This document shows positions 34,873 to 42,615 of a stretch of 64,000 nt of DNA, in pieces. Numbering within the stretch: position 1 is the stretch's first letter; each line of letters starts with the position of its first letter. This DNA is from Virgifigura deserti. Its GTDB lineage: Bacteria > Pseudomonadota > Alphaproteobacteria > Dongiales > Dongiaceae. Where the stretch lies: assembly GCA_003576685.1 (NCBI GenBank), contig QOZR01000001.1, forward strand, positions 310,001 to 374,000, in the 5' to 3' direction. The position numbers and the translations under genes are program-made. A model generated the notes under the pieces. The model ran no database searches. It was given only the letters and a program-made list of their open reading frames with translations, and was not told the origin of the DNA.

Positions 34873-36394
34873 TGCAGCGACGCGCATCCGCAACGCGGTG
34901 GATGGCGCCGAAGTGTTCACGGGATGCTGGCCGGAGCCGGACCTTTCGGTCGTGAACGGAAGCCGGCGGACGGCGCCGCGACCGCCGGTTGGCGTCTTCG
35001 GCCCCTTCTGGTCCGGCTGGATGGCGGCAACCGCCGAAGGTGCGGGGTGCCCGGTTGATTACGTGCTCGGCTCGCTTCTCGCGGGAGCGTCCGCGTTGAT
35101 CGGCAACGCCCGCTGGGTTTCACCGTGGCAGAAGTGGAGCGAGCCGCCCGTACTCTGGATCGCGCTGGTCGGCCGCCCGTCTTCGGCGAAGTCGCCGGGG
35201 CAGGCGGCCGTCATCGACCATTTGAGGGCGCTGGAGAGCGATCTGGCGGCGGATCACCCTGAGCGGTTGCGACGATGGCAAACGGACAAGGAGATCGCCC
35301 ACACCCTTCACGAGCGGTGGAAATCAGAGGTCAAGGAGGCGACCAAGAACGGTTGGTCCGCACCGCAACTCCCGGCAGAAGCGGTGGAGCCGGTCGAGCC
35401 GGCCCGGCCGCGGCTGCGGACCAGCGACGTGACGCCGGAGGCTCTCGCCAATCTCCACTCCGTCAACCCGAAGGGCTTGCTGCTCACGCGGGACGAGTTG
35501 GCCGGCTGGCTCGATTCCTTCGGGCGGTACTCGAACGGGGGCGACCGGGCCTTGTGGATCGAGGCGTTCGGCGGCCGCTCCTTCACCGTTGACCGGGTGA
35601 AGACGGGGCGGGAACCGATCACCATTCCCCATCTGTCGGTTTGCGTCCTTGGCGGCATCCAGCCCGACCGGCTCGCCTCGACCTTGATGGCCGGTGATGA
35701 CGACGGGCTGGCGTCCCGGTTTCTGCTGATCTGGCCCGAGCCCATTCCGCCCCGGCGGCCCTCGCAAGTATCCGACGACGTTGCGGCGATGGCCGCGTTT
35801 CGCCGTCTTCTCGCCCTTCGGATGGGGACCGATGACCAAGGAAATCCCCGGCCGATCACGTTGCCTCTGGCCGAAGACGGCTTAGCCGTTCTCGATGGCT
35901 GGCGGCAAGAGCACGCCGAGTCCGAGGCGGCCACGAGCGGGTTGCTCACGAGCCATTGGGGCAAGCTCCCCGGAATCGTCCTCCGGTTGTCGCTTGTTCT
36001 CGAATACCTCTGGTGGGCCGCTGCTCCCGACCGGGGCGAGCCGGAGTCGGTCGGCAAAGCGGCCCTCATCGGGGCTGTAGCGCTGGTCGAAGACTACTTC
36101 AAGCCGATGGCGGAGCGGGCCTATGGGGACGCAGCGCTGCCGGAGGACGAGCGTAACGCCGCCACCCTGGCCCGGTGGATCAGAAGAGAGCGCCCCGCTC
36201 TGTTGAATGCGCGAGACCTCCGCCGCCGGGTCAGACTCCCCGGCCTGCGGTCCGCCGATAAGATCCGGGCCGCAATCACTCACCTCGAAGATGCCGACTG
36301 GTTGATTGCCGCGCCCGCCCGCGAAGGCGGATCGTGCGGCCGGCAGAGAGAGGATTACCGGGTCAATCCGAAGCTGAGGGAGGTGGCGTTATGA
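34862..36394 (+). CDS. DUF3987 protein (primase-associated helicase-like, YfjI type)
   Basis: A 510-residue protein of the DUF3987 family, common beside primases in integrative islands and satellites. Landmarks: GCPVDYVLGSLLAGASALIG near residue 60, WIALVGRPSSAKSP near 95 (a P-loop-like segment with SAKS in place of GKS), TPEALANLHSVNPKGLLLTR DELAGW region near 190, and GGIQPDRLASTLMAGDDDGL near 262. The weak P-loop makes ATPase activity uncertain. It overlaps the primase upstream by 11 bases and the next gene by four (ATGA). Confidence 0.85.
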   Translation: MNIDAATRIRNAVDGAEVFTGCWPEPDLSVVNGSRRTAPRPPVGVFGPFWSGWMAATAEGAGCPVDYVLGSLLAGASALIGNARWVSPWQKWSEPPVLWIALVGRPSSAKSPGQAAVIDHLRALESDLAADHPERLRRWQTDKEIAHTLHERWKSEVKEATKNGWSAPQLPAEAVEPVEPARPRLRTSDVTPEALANLHSVNPKGLLLTRDELAGWLDSFGRYSNGGDRALWIEAFGGRSFTVDRVKTGREPITIPHLSVCVLGGIQPDRLASTLMAGDDDGLASRFLLIWPEPIPPRRPSQVSDDVAAMAAFRRLLALRMGTDDQGNPRPITLPLAEDGLAVLDGWRQEHAESEAATSGLLTSHWGKLPGIVLRLSLVLEYLWWAAAPDRGEPESVGKAALIGAVALVEDYFKPMAERAYGDAALPEDERNAATLARWIRRERPALLNARDLRRRVRLPGLRSADKIRAAITHLEDADWLIAAPAREGGSCGRQREDYRVNPKLREVAL

Positions 36395-36963
36395 GCAAGT
36401 GGCTCCAGGCGTTTCATGAGGCCGCCCCCTTTTCCGACCCCGTGCCGATAGTGGCAATAGGTGCCAATAGCCCCGTTTCGACCCTAACGGCAGCTAATGG
36501 CACTAACGACACAGGGGGAGAAACAGCACCGGAGGCCGCTGCTTCGGACCCGACCGGCGATTGCGAGGAACGCGCGGCGATTATCGAGCACGACGGCCGA
36601 ATCCCGTGCGAGTGGGCGGAGGGCTATGCGTGCTTGTGCGCCATGCCCTGCCCGACCGGGATCACGCAATCGGATTGGGAATCGCTGGTCGATGCCTGCG
36701 GCCGGCTGCTGGACCGCTGGGGCGGGCGGCTCTCGGAGTTGGGGTGGACGACGGCGGACCTGTTCGGCATGGACGCGCGGGCGCCTATGGCGCGGCTGGA
36801 TCATGCCGGGCTCGTCCGGTTCTTGATCGGGCGCGACGTTGTCGAGGTATCGGCCGATGCCGTGAAGCTGCGGACGAGGAACGGCGGAAAGCAAAGACTT
36901 CGGCGCGGTCGGGCCGGCGCGCCCGGCCAAGTTCCGCTCTGGCAGCTGGACGGGGCATTGTGA
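36391..36963 (+). CDS. Hypothetical protein of the replication operon
   Basis: A 190-residue protein starting by an ATGA overlap with the DUF3987 gene. Residues about 13-60 are a low-complexity linker (VPIVAIGANSPVSTLTAANG) whose DNA contains the GTGCCAATAG motif also present left of the island. The remainder has C-x-W... and CLCAMPCPTGITQSDWESLV, then LGWTTADLFGMDARAPMARL. The four cysteines near 85-100 could bind metal. No family named. Confidence 0.6.
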   Translation: MSKWLQAFHEAAPFSDPVPIVAIGANSPVSTLTAANGTNDTGGETAPEAAASDPTGDCEERAAIIEHDGRIPCEWAEGYACLCAMPCPTGITQSDWESLVDACGRLLDRWGGRLSELGWTTADLFGMDARAPMARLDHAGLVRFLIGRDVVEVSADAVKLRTRNGGKQRLRRGRAGAPGQVPLWQLDGAL

Positions 36964-37163
36964 GCTCAAGGGACCGAAAGCGCCGCGAGCGGGAGCGACG
37001 GCGGAACGGCGTGCAGTTCGTGCTGCCGATCGCCTTCTACGAGGACGCAATCGCCGCCTTAATCGACCGCGGCGAACTTCTGGAAGAGGAAGTCAAGGAT
37101 CGGCGGGCCGTGCGTCTCGCTCTGGAAGACCTGTTCAACGACTGGGCGCTGCGCGGGCAGTGA
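36960..37163 (+). CDS. Small basic hypothetical protein (67 aa)
   Basis: The GTG start at 36960 overlaps the previous stop (GTGA). The first 16 residues are almost entirely Arg/Lys/Glu, followed by VQFVLPIAFYEDAIAALIDR and a helix ending DLFNDWALRGQ. It is the last gene of the replication block; a possible nucleic-acid-binding accessory protein. Confidence 0.6.
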   Translation: MSSRDRKRRERERRRNGVQFVLPIAFYEDAIAALIDRGELLEEEVKDRRAVRLALEDLFNDWALRGQ

Positions 37164-37266
37164 TCAAGTGTGTTGCTATTACGCCATGCGCGCCGTGACG
37201 ATTCAATTGTTGCAGCCGAGCTGAGTCTACAGAGTCTTTCAACAGAAGCGACTCTGAGCGGTCATT

Positions 37267-37425
37267 CTACAACTGACTTTGCGGTCCAAAAACGCCTTCT
37301 TCCCGGTTCAGCCTGACAAGCAAGCGGACGAAGGACCCAAAGCCTCCATCGGCCTGAATAAGGCCGAGCGACGCTTCGTCGATACTCGCCTCGACAGCGG
37401 CTGAGTCGGAGAGGAGCGGTTTCAC
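37267..37425 (-). CDS. Small hypothetical protein or gene remnant (52 aa), GTG start
   Basis: A frame absent from simple long-ORF lists: GTG at 37425 with a perfect GGAGG six bases upstream, then KPLLSDSAAVEASIDEASLG and LIQADGGFGSFVRLLVRLNR. The FGSFVRxLVxLxRE pattern recalls the C-terminal region of type I restriction HsdR proteins, so it may be a fragment of one. That comparison is from memory and weak. It lies opposite and upstream of the Gabija-like pair. Confidence 0.4.
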   Translation of the reverse strand: MKPLLSDSAAVEASIDEASLGLIQADGGFGSFVRLLVRLNREEGVFGPQSQL

Positions 37426-37524
37426 TACGTGCCTCCGCGTCGGCAAGGCACCCGCACAATTCGTAAAATCTTCACCAAAACTATTTTAGATTGTAGCGTG
37501 CGTCTGGGGACGAACGGGGGCGCG

Positions 37525-39582
37525 ATGCATATCAAGCGTGTTGATGTTAAGAACTTTCGGCTGTTGAAGGATGTCTCGCTTCTTCTGGAACCCAGAACTA
37601 CTTTGGTCGTCGGCCGCAACAACAGTGGCAAGACCTCGCTCACAGAGCTCTTCCGTCGGCTGTTGGTCGATCAGAAGCCGACCTTCAGGCTGGAAGACTT
37701 CTCGCTCTCCGCTCATGACGGGTTTTGGAAGGCCGCGCAGCTTCTGAAAGAGGGTAAGAGACAGAACGAGGTCCGAAGTGTCCTTCCAGTCATCGAGGTG
37801 CAACTGACGCTCGCCTACGACAAGGAGGCGCAGAATCTAGGTGCGTTGAGCGCTTGCATAATCGATCTCGATCCGGACTGCTGCGAAGCGGCGGTCGTGG
37901 TGTGCTTCGCCCCGAGTGACGGCAAGTTGACAGCGCTGCTTGGCGGTATCGGCGAGGACGGCGCGACGCCGCTCGAGCGAAAAAATAGCTTCTTCCGAGT
38001 CATCAAAGATCGGATCTCGTCGACCTACACGCTCACTATTCACGCGGCCGATCCAAACGACCCGACTAATCGTAAGGCCATGGACTTGTCGCAGCTGGCC
38101 GCGATTGTCCGCGGTGATTTGATCACCGCCCAGCGCGGTCTAGACGATACCACCAATCGCGACCGCGATGTGCTGGGCAAGGTCCTGCAAGTCCTCTTCG
38201 CGACTGCGGTCGCCGATTCGGCCGACCCGAAGGACAAGAGCACTGCCGAACAGCTGAAGCAGGCCGTAGAGGGAATCCAGCGCGAACTGCATGAGAACAT
38301 CAGCCAGCACGTGACGGGGCTGCTGCCAACCTTCAAGCTCTTTGGTTATCCGGGCCTTTCAGACCCGGGCCTGGTCACAGAGACCACGTTCAACGTCGAA
38401 CGCCTGCTGCAGAGCCACACGAAGGTTCGCTACACGGGCGTGAACGGCCTTACACTTCCGGAAGCCTATAATGGCCTCGGCGCACGGAACCTCATATACA
38501 TTCTGCTACAGCTCCTGGGCTTCTTCCGCACCTTCAAAGCCCGTGCCGCCGCCGCGGGCGTGCACCTCGTCTTCATCGAGGAGCCTGAGGCACACCTGCA
38601 CCCGCAGATGCAGGAGGTGTTCATTAGTCAAATCGAGAAGATCGTAGATGTTTTCGTAAAGGAGATGAATGACGGCGTCCCTTGGCCGGTTCAGTTCGTA
38701 ATCTCCACCCATTCGCCCCACATGGCCAACGCGGCGCCCTTCACGGCCATTCGCTACTTCTTGGCCGCGCCGGATCCGGAAGCGACGGGGCTCCGCACGG
38801 CGCAGGTCAAGGATCTGCGTGACGGCCTAGGCGGTGAGCCGGAGGCTGACCGCAATTTCTTGCACCAATATCTGACCCTCACGCGCTGTGATCTTTTCTT
38901 CGCCGATAAGGCGGTGCTGATCGAGGGGACGACCGAGCGGCTGTTGCTGCCCGAAATGATCAAGAAGGTGGATGCCGAGGACGCGACGGCGCCAAACCTT
39001 GCCAGCCAGTATCTGACCGTGATGGAGGTCGGTGGGGCCTATGCCCATCGGTTCTTTAAGCTGCTCGACTTCTTGGAACTGCCTGCGCTGATTATCACCG
39101 ATATCGATCCGCTAAACGCGACGGGGGACGGTTGCCGAGTCTCGGAAGGCGTGGCGACCAGCAACGCCTGTATCACGGACTGGTTTGGGGGCGCTGCGGT
39201 CGAGCCGGCGGCCTTGGTTGCAAAGTCCGAGGCCGAGCGCATCAAAGGTATCCGTCGATTGGCTTTTCAGATCCCGGAGGCGGATGGAGCGCCTTGCGGC
39301 CGGAGCTTTGAGGACGCCTTCATGCTCGCCAACAAGATCCTCTTCGGGTTGGATGCCGTCCCAGATGGCGAGCTTGAGGAGAAGGCTGAGGCGCTCGCCA
39401 AGACCAAAAAGAAGTCCGCCTTCGCACTGGAACACGCCATCGACAAGACCGACTGGACGCCGCCGAAGTACATCGCCGAGGCGCTGCTGTGGCTCGCCAA
39501 GGATTTAGCTGTACCACCGCCGGCACCGGTCAACTTCATGGTCGAAGCGGTGGCCGTGGTGGAGATTGGCGCCGATGGCTGA
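37525..39582 (+). CDS. gajA: OLD-family ATPase with TOPRIM nuclease domain, GajA-like
   Basis: A 685-residue protein. ABC-type ATPase: Walker A GRNNSGKT (30-37), signature-like NGLGARNLIYILLQLL near 317, Walker B VFIEEPEAHLHPQ (about 349-361), H-loop ISTHSPHMA near 393. A TOPRIM domain follows with E467 (VLIEGTTE) and D526-x-D528 (ITDIDP), the metal site for DNA cleavage. In Gabija, GajA is a nucleotide-sensing endonuclease that complexes with GajB. At 685 residues it is longer than the founding GajA (under 600). The ATG at 37525 is the first before conserved sequence; the GTG at 37429 has no support. It overlaps gajB by eight bases. Confidence 0.85.
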   Translation: MHIKRVDVKNFRLLKDVSLLLEPRTTLVVGRNNSGKTSLTELFRRLLVDQKPTFRLEDFSLSAHDGFWKAAQLLKEGKRQNEVRSVLPVIEVQLTLAYDKEAQNLGALSACIIDLDPDCCEAAVVVCFAPSDGKLTALLGGIGEDGATPLERKNSFFRVIKDRISSTYTLTIHAADPNDPTNRKAMDLSQLAAIVRGDLITAQRGLDDTTNRDRDVLGKVLQVLFATAVADSADPKDKSTAEQLKQAVEGIQRELHENISQHVTGLLPTFKLFGYPGLSDPGLVTETTFNVERLLQSHTKVRYTGVNGLTLPEAYNGLGARNLIYILLQLLGFFRTFKARAAAAGVHLVFIEEPEAHLHPQMQEVFISQIEKIVDVFVKEMNDGVPWPVQFVISTHSPHMANAAPFTAIRYFLAAPDPEATGLRTAQVKDLRDGLGGEPEADRNFLHQYLTLTRCDLFFADKAVLIEGTTERLLLPEMIKKVDAEDATAPNLASQYLTVMEVGGAYAHRFFKLLDFLELPALIITDIDPLNATGDGCRVSEGVATSNACITDWFGGAAVEPAALVAKSEAERIKGIRRLAFQIPEADGAPCGRSFEDAFMLANKILFGLDAVPDGELEEKAEALAKTKKKSAFALEHAIDKTDWTPPKYIAEALLWLAKDLAVPPPAPVNFMVEAVAVVEIGADG

Positions 39583-41314
39583 GCCAGATCCCGCAAACCC
39601 CGCAGAGATCGCCTCCAAGGTTGCACTCGACAAGCTGCACGCCTGCATCGACGCTGGCGGATGCTTCGTACTGGAAGCCGGCGCGGGAGCTGGCAAAACC
39701 TACTCGCTCATCGACGCCTTGCAGCGGCTGCTGGCAGAACGCGGCGCGAAACTCATCCGCGATCATCAGCAGATCGCCTGCATTACTTACACCAATGTCG
39801 CCAAGGATGAGATCGAAGCGCGCACCGACCGCCATCTCGCGATCCACTCGGACACGATACACGGTTTCTGCTGGTCCATTCTGAAGGACTTCCAGCCGCA
39901 CTTGCGTTCCTTATTGCCCAGCATCGAAAAGTGGCCAGAAGCGATCGGGGAGGCTGGGGGTCTGAAGGGGCAATGGGTCGAGTACGACCTCGGCTTTCTG
40001 AGGGTGGACGACGCGGTCGCCTCTCTCCGCCATGACGATGTTCTGGCCCTGATGGTGGCCTGCTTGGCCGAGCCGAAGTTCCGGCGCGTTCTCACGTCGC
40101 GGTACCCAATCCTGTTCATCGATGAATACCAAGACACCGACGCAGGGTTCGTCGAGGCCCTGAAGTCCCATTTTCTTGACACTGGTGAGGGGCCGCTCAT
40201 CGGGCTCTTTGGAGACGAATGGCAGAAAATCTACGGCGATGGTTGCGGCAAGGTCGCTCATCCACGGCTAACAGTGATCGGGAAACAGGCGAACTTCCGC
40301 TCGACGCAGGCCATCGTCGACCCATTGAACCGTATGCGTCCGGACCTGATCCAAATGGTGAGGGATCCGAAAGCGCCAGGCGAGGCAATCGTCTTCCACA
40401 CCAATGCATGGAAGGGACAGCGCCAGGGCGGCTCGCATTGGAAGGGCGACGTAAGTCCAGACGCCGCGCACGCCTACCTGGAACACACGAAGGCCGAACT
40501 AGGGAAGTCGGGTTGGAACTTTGATCCTGCTCACGCCAAGATCCTAATGCTCACCCACAACATCCTGGCCAAGGAGCAGGGCTACGCGAGTATCGCCGCT
40601 GCCTTCCGTAACAACGACGCCTTCATCAAGAAGGAAGATCCCCACATCGCCTACCTAGTGGATATCATTGAGCCGGCCTGCGCGGCCTTTGTGGCCAAGC
40701 GCTACGGCGCGATGTTCGAGGCCTTGGGGACAGGCGCTCCGCCGATCGCCTCGCACGGCGCCAAGCTTGCTTGGGCCAAGACCATAGCCCGGCTTCTCGA
40801 CCTTCGTGAGATCGGCGATGTCGGCCAGGTGCTCGACCACCTCCGAGCGTGCGGCCATCTTCGCTTGCCAGAAAAGGTCGAGGACCGGGAGCGGGACTTC
40901 GCCAAGCTCCCCCCGGAGCCTCAGGAGGGTGAGGTCTCGTGGGTGTCACGGCTGCGCAAGTTGCGCGCCGTACCGTACGGCGAAATTATCGCACTCGACC
41001 GCTACATTGACGGTCTCACACCGTTCGCGACCAAGCACGGTGTCAAGGGCGCAGAGTTCGAGAATGTGCTGGTCGTGGTCGGCCGGGGGTGGAACCAGTA
41101 CAACTTTGAGCAGATGCTCTGTTGGTTCGAAAATGGCATCCCTGCCGACAAGCAGGACGCGTTCGTTCGCAACCGAAATCTGTTCTACGTCGCCTGTTCG
41201 CGGCCGAGGCGCCGCTTGGCGGTGCTCTTCACGCAGGAGTTGAGCCAGCCAGCACTCACGACGCTGACGAAATGGTTCGGTGCCGACGCAATCCGGCCGC
41301 TGCCTGACATCTAG
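39575..41314 (+). CDS. gajB: UvrD/PcrA-like superfamily 1 helicase, GajB-like
   Basis: A 579-residue helicase. Motif I EAGAGAGKT (34-42), Ia ACITYTNVAKDEI, II FIDEYQDT (181-188), III GLFGDEWQKIY, IV-like QANFRSTQAI, V TKHGVKGAEFENVLVV and VI NLFYVACSRPRRRLAVLF are all recognisable, so it should be an active ATPase. The start overlaps the OLD-nuclease stop (8 bases), which is the Gabija layout. In Gabija the helicase responds to DNA ends and feeds GajA. The two proteins are larger than the prototype pair, so this could be a divergent subtype. Confidence 0.85.
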   Translation: MAEPDPANPAEIASKVALDKLHACIDAGGCFVLEAGAGAGKTYSLIDALQRLLAERGAKLIRDHQQIACITYTNVAKDEIEARTDRHLAIHSDTIHGFCWSILKDFQPHLRSLLPSIEKWPEAIGEAGGLKGQWVEYDLGFLRVDDAVASLRHDDVLALMVACLAEPKFRRVLTSRYPILFIDEYQDTDAGFVEALKSHFLDTGEGPLIGLFGDEWQKIYGDGCGKVAHPRLTVIGKQANFRSTQAIVDPLNRMRPDLIQMVRDPKAPGEAIVFHTNAWKGQRQGGSHWKGDVSPDAAHAYLEHTKAELGKSGWNFDPAHAKILMLTHNILAKEQGYASIAAAFRNNDAFIKKEDPHIAYLVDIIEPACAAFVAKRYGAMFEALGTGAPPIASHGAKLAWAKTIARLLDLREIGDVGQVLDHLRACGHLRLPEKVEDRERDFAKLPPEPQEGEVSWVSRLRKLRAVPYGEIIALDRYIDGLTPFATKHGVKGAEFENVLVVVGRGWNQYNFEQMLCWFENGIPADKQDAFVRNRNLFYVACSRPRRRLAVLFTQELSQPALTTLTKWFGADAIRPLPDI

Positions 41315-41585
41315 GGCGTAAGGGCTAAAGTCCCTCTGCGGGGCGATACCCGTGTCGGCCTCTGGCACAAAGCACACCTCCATCAAACTGACCCAGTACC
41401 CCGGTGTCACGCGGGACAGCTCTATTTGTCGACCGTGGTAGAATCGGCACATGGGTGCCTTAGCCGACCGTCCTACTGATGAACCGAGCTGCGCGGTCAT
41501 GGACCGCAGATCCGTGGCTATCGGATTGCAAACGGGCTGACGCGAGGAACACGAACGATGACTGCAGAAGTAGCAAAGACTAGCG

Positions 41586-42059
41586 ATGAGTCGTGGATCG
41601 AAACCCGGTGAACGCCGGGGCGGCCGCAAGCCGGGGACGCCGAACAAGGCGACGTTCGCGAGCCGAACTCGCATCGAGCAGGAAGCGGACCCGATCGGGT
41701 TTCTGACGCGGATCATGCGGGGCGAGCCGGTCGAGACCGCGCCGACAAAGGACGCCGACCAGCAGGTAAAGGCATATCCGACGACGGACCAGCGAATCGC
41801 GGCGGCGAAGATCCTGGCCGACAAGCTTGTGCCGAACGCCAAGGACCGGCCGATCGAGCTGCCGCTGCTTGGGATCAAGACGCCCGACGATGTCCTGGCA
41901 GCCATCTCGACGGCGCTGCAAGCGATGGGCGAAGGGACGATCACGCCGGCGGAAGCGTCCACCGTCATCGGCGCGCTGGAGCTGAAGCGGCGGGCCATCG
42001 AGACGGTGGAGATCGAGCGGCGCTTGGGCGAGCTGGAACGGACAGGAAGCGGGCCATGA
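41586..42059 (+). CDS. DUF5681-like / small-terminase-like protein
   Basis: A 157-residue protein opening with SRGSKPGERRGGRKPGTPNK, the basic GRxxGTPNK motif shared by DUF5681 proteins and by proteins at the position of phage small terminases. The rest is helical: DQRIAAAKILADKLVPNAKD, then a C-terminal coiled coil LELKRRAIETVEIERRLGEL. It suggests a DNA-recognition role in packaging or a remnant of it. It begins a short block of phage-like genes cut off by the defence gene at 42616. Confidence 0.65.
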   Translation: MSRGSKPGERRGGRKPGTPNKATFASRTRIEQEADPIGFLTRIMRGEPVETAPTKDADQQVKAYPTTDQRIAAAKILADKLVPNAKDRPIELPLLGIKTPDDVLAAISTALQAMGEGTITPAEASTVIGALELKRRAIETVEIERRLGELERTGSGP

Positions 42060-42221
42060 GAGTCATTCCGCGGCCCTGGAGCAGCTGGAAGGGCGGGACG
42101 ACGACAAGCCGGAGAAGCTGTGTGGAGCAATGCTGACCCGTCGGCAGGTCGTGGACTGATGCGGGCGGTGGACGGCTGGACCCGCGGGCTGCCATGTGAG
42201 CAAAAAGGTGGGCCATTCGGC

Positions 42222-42431
42222 ATGAGGGCTTTGCAGCGGCGGTTGGACAAGGTCGAGCGGCGGCGTTCGTCCACGTGTCCAGACGGAGCAGTCATTCTCT
42301 GCGAAGAAGGCGAAAGCGAGGAGGCGGCGTTTGCCCGTCATTTTGGCTCGGGAGGTCCGCCCGAAGGCGCCCGCGTGGTCTTGATCAGAATCGTTAGTGA
42401 TGCAGGCGAGTCTGACCGGGAGGAGGCATGA
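42222..42431 (+). CDS. Small phage-like hypothetical protein (69 aa)
   Basis: RALQRRLDKVERRRSSTCPD at the start, then VILCEEGESEEAAFARHFGS. The N-terminal RRLxKVE helix is typical of small proteins encoded next to terminase genes in alphaproteobacterial prophages. Its stop overlaps the start of the next small gene (ATGA). Confidence 0.5.
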   Translation: MRALQRRLDKVERRRSSTCPDGAVILCEEGESEEAAFARHFGSGGPPEGARVVLIRIVSDAGESDREEA

Positions 42432-42574
42432 GCGCGGTCATTCGGCGCATCGAGAAGCTGGAGCGGGCCATCGCGCCCGCTCAGATGTACTTCATGGAGG
42501 AATCCCATGAGGCATCACTTGGATCGATCTGCCAACCGGCTTCATCCCTTCCTCGCTGCTGTAGAGGGACATAA
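42428..42574 (+). CDS. Small phage-like protein, probably truncated (48 aa)
   Basis: SAVIRRIEKLERAIAPAQMY at the start resembles the N-terminus of the gene just before it (RRIEKLER against RRLDKVER), but the C-terminal half (SLGSICQPASSLPRCCRGT) is unlike. It stops about 40 bases before the end of the convergent defence gene. It looks like a gene whose 3' part was replaced when the defence block was acquired. Confidence 0.4.
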   Translation: MSAVIRRIEKLERAIAPAQMYFMEESHEASLGSICQPASSLPRCCRGT

Positions 42575-42615
42575 CGAAACCGACTCCCCAGCCTTCGGCC
42601 GCAGTGGGGTGCGGC

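Noticed and set aside
35308..36069. Long minus-strand frame (253 codons) inside the DUF3987 gene
   Set aside because: Arg/Ser/Pro-rich antisense shadow of a conserved gene.
41380..41450. Minus-strand segment reading YWVSLMEVCFVPEADTGIAP
   Set aside because: Resembles peptides often mis-annotated from intergenic DNA; no start, stop-bounded and no family.
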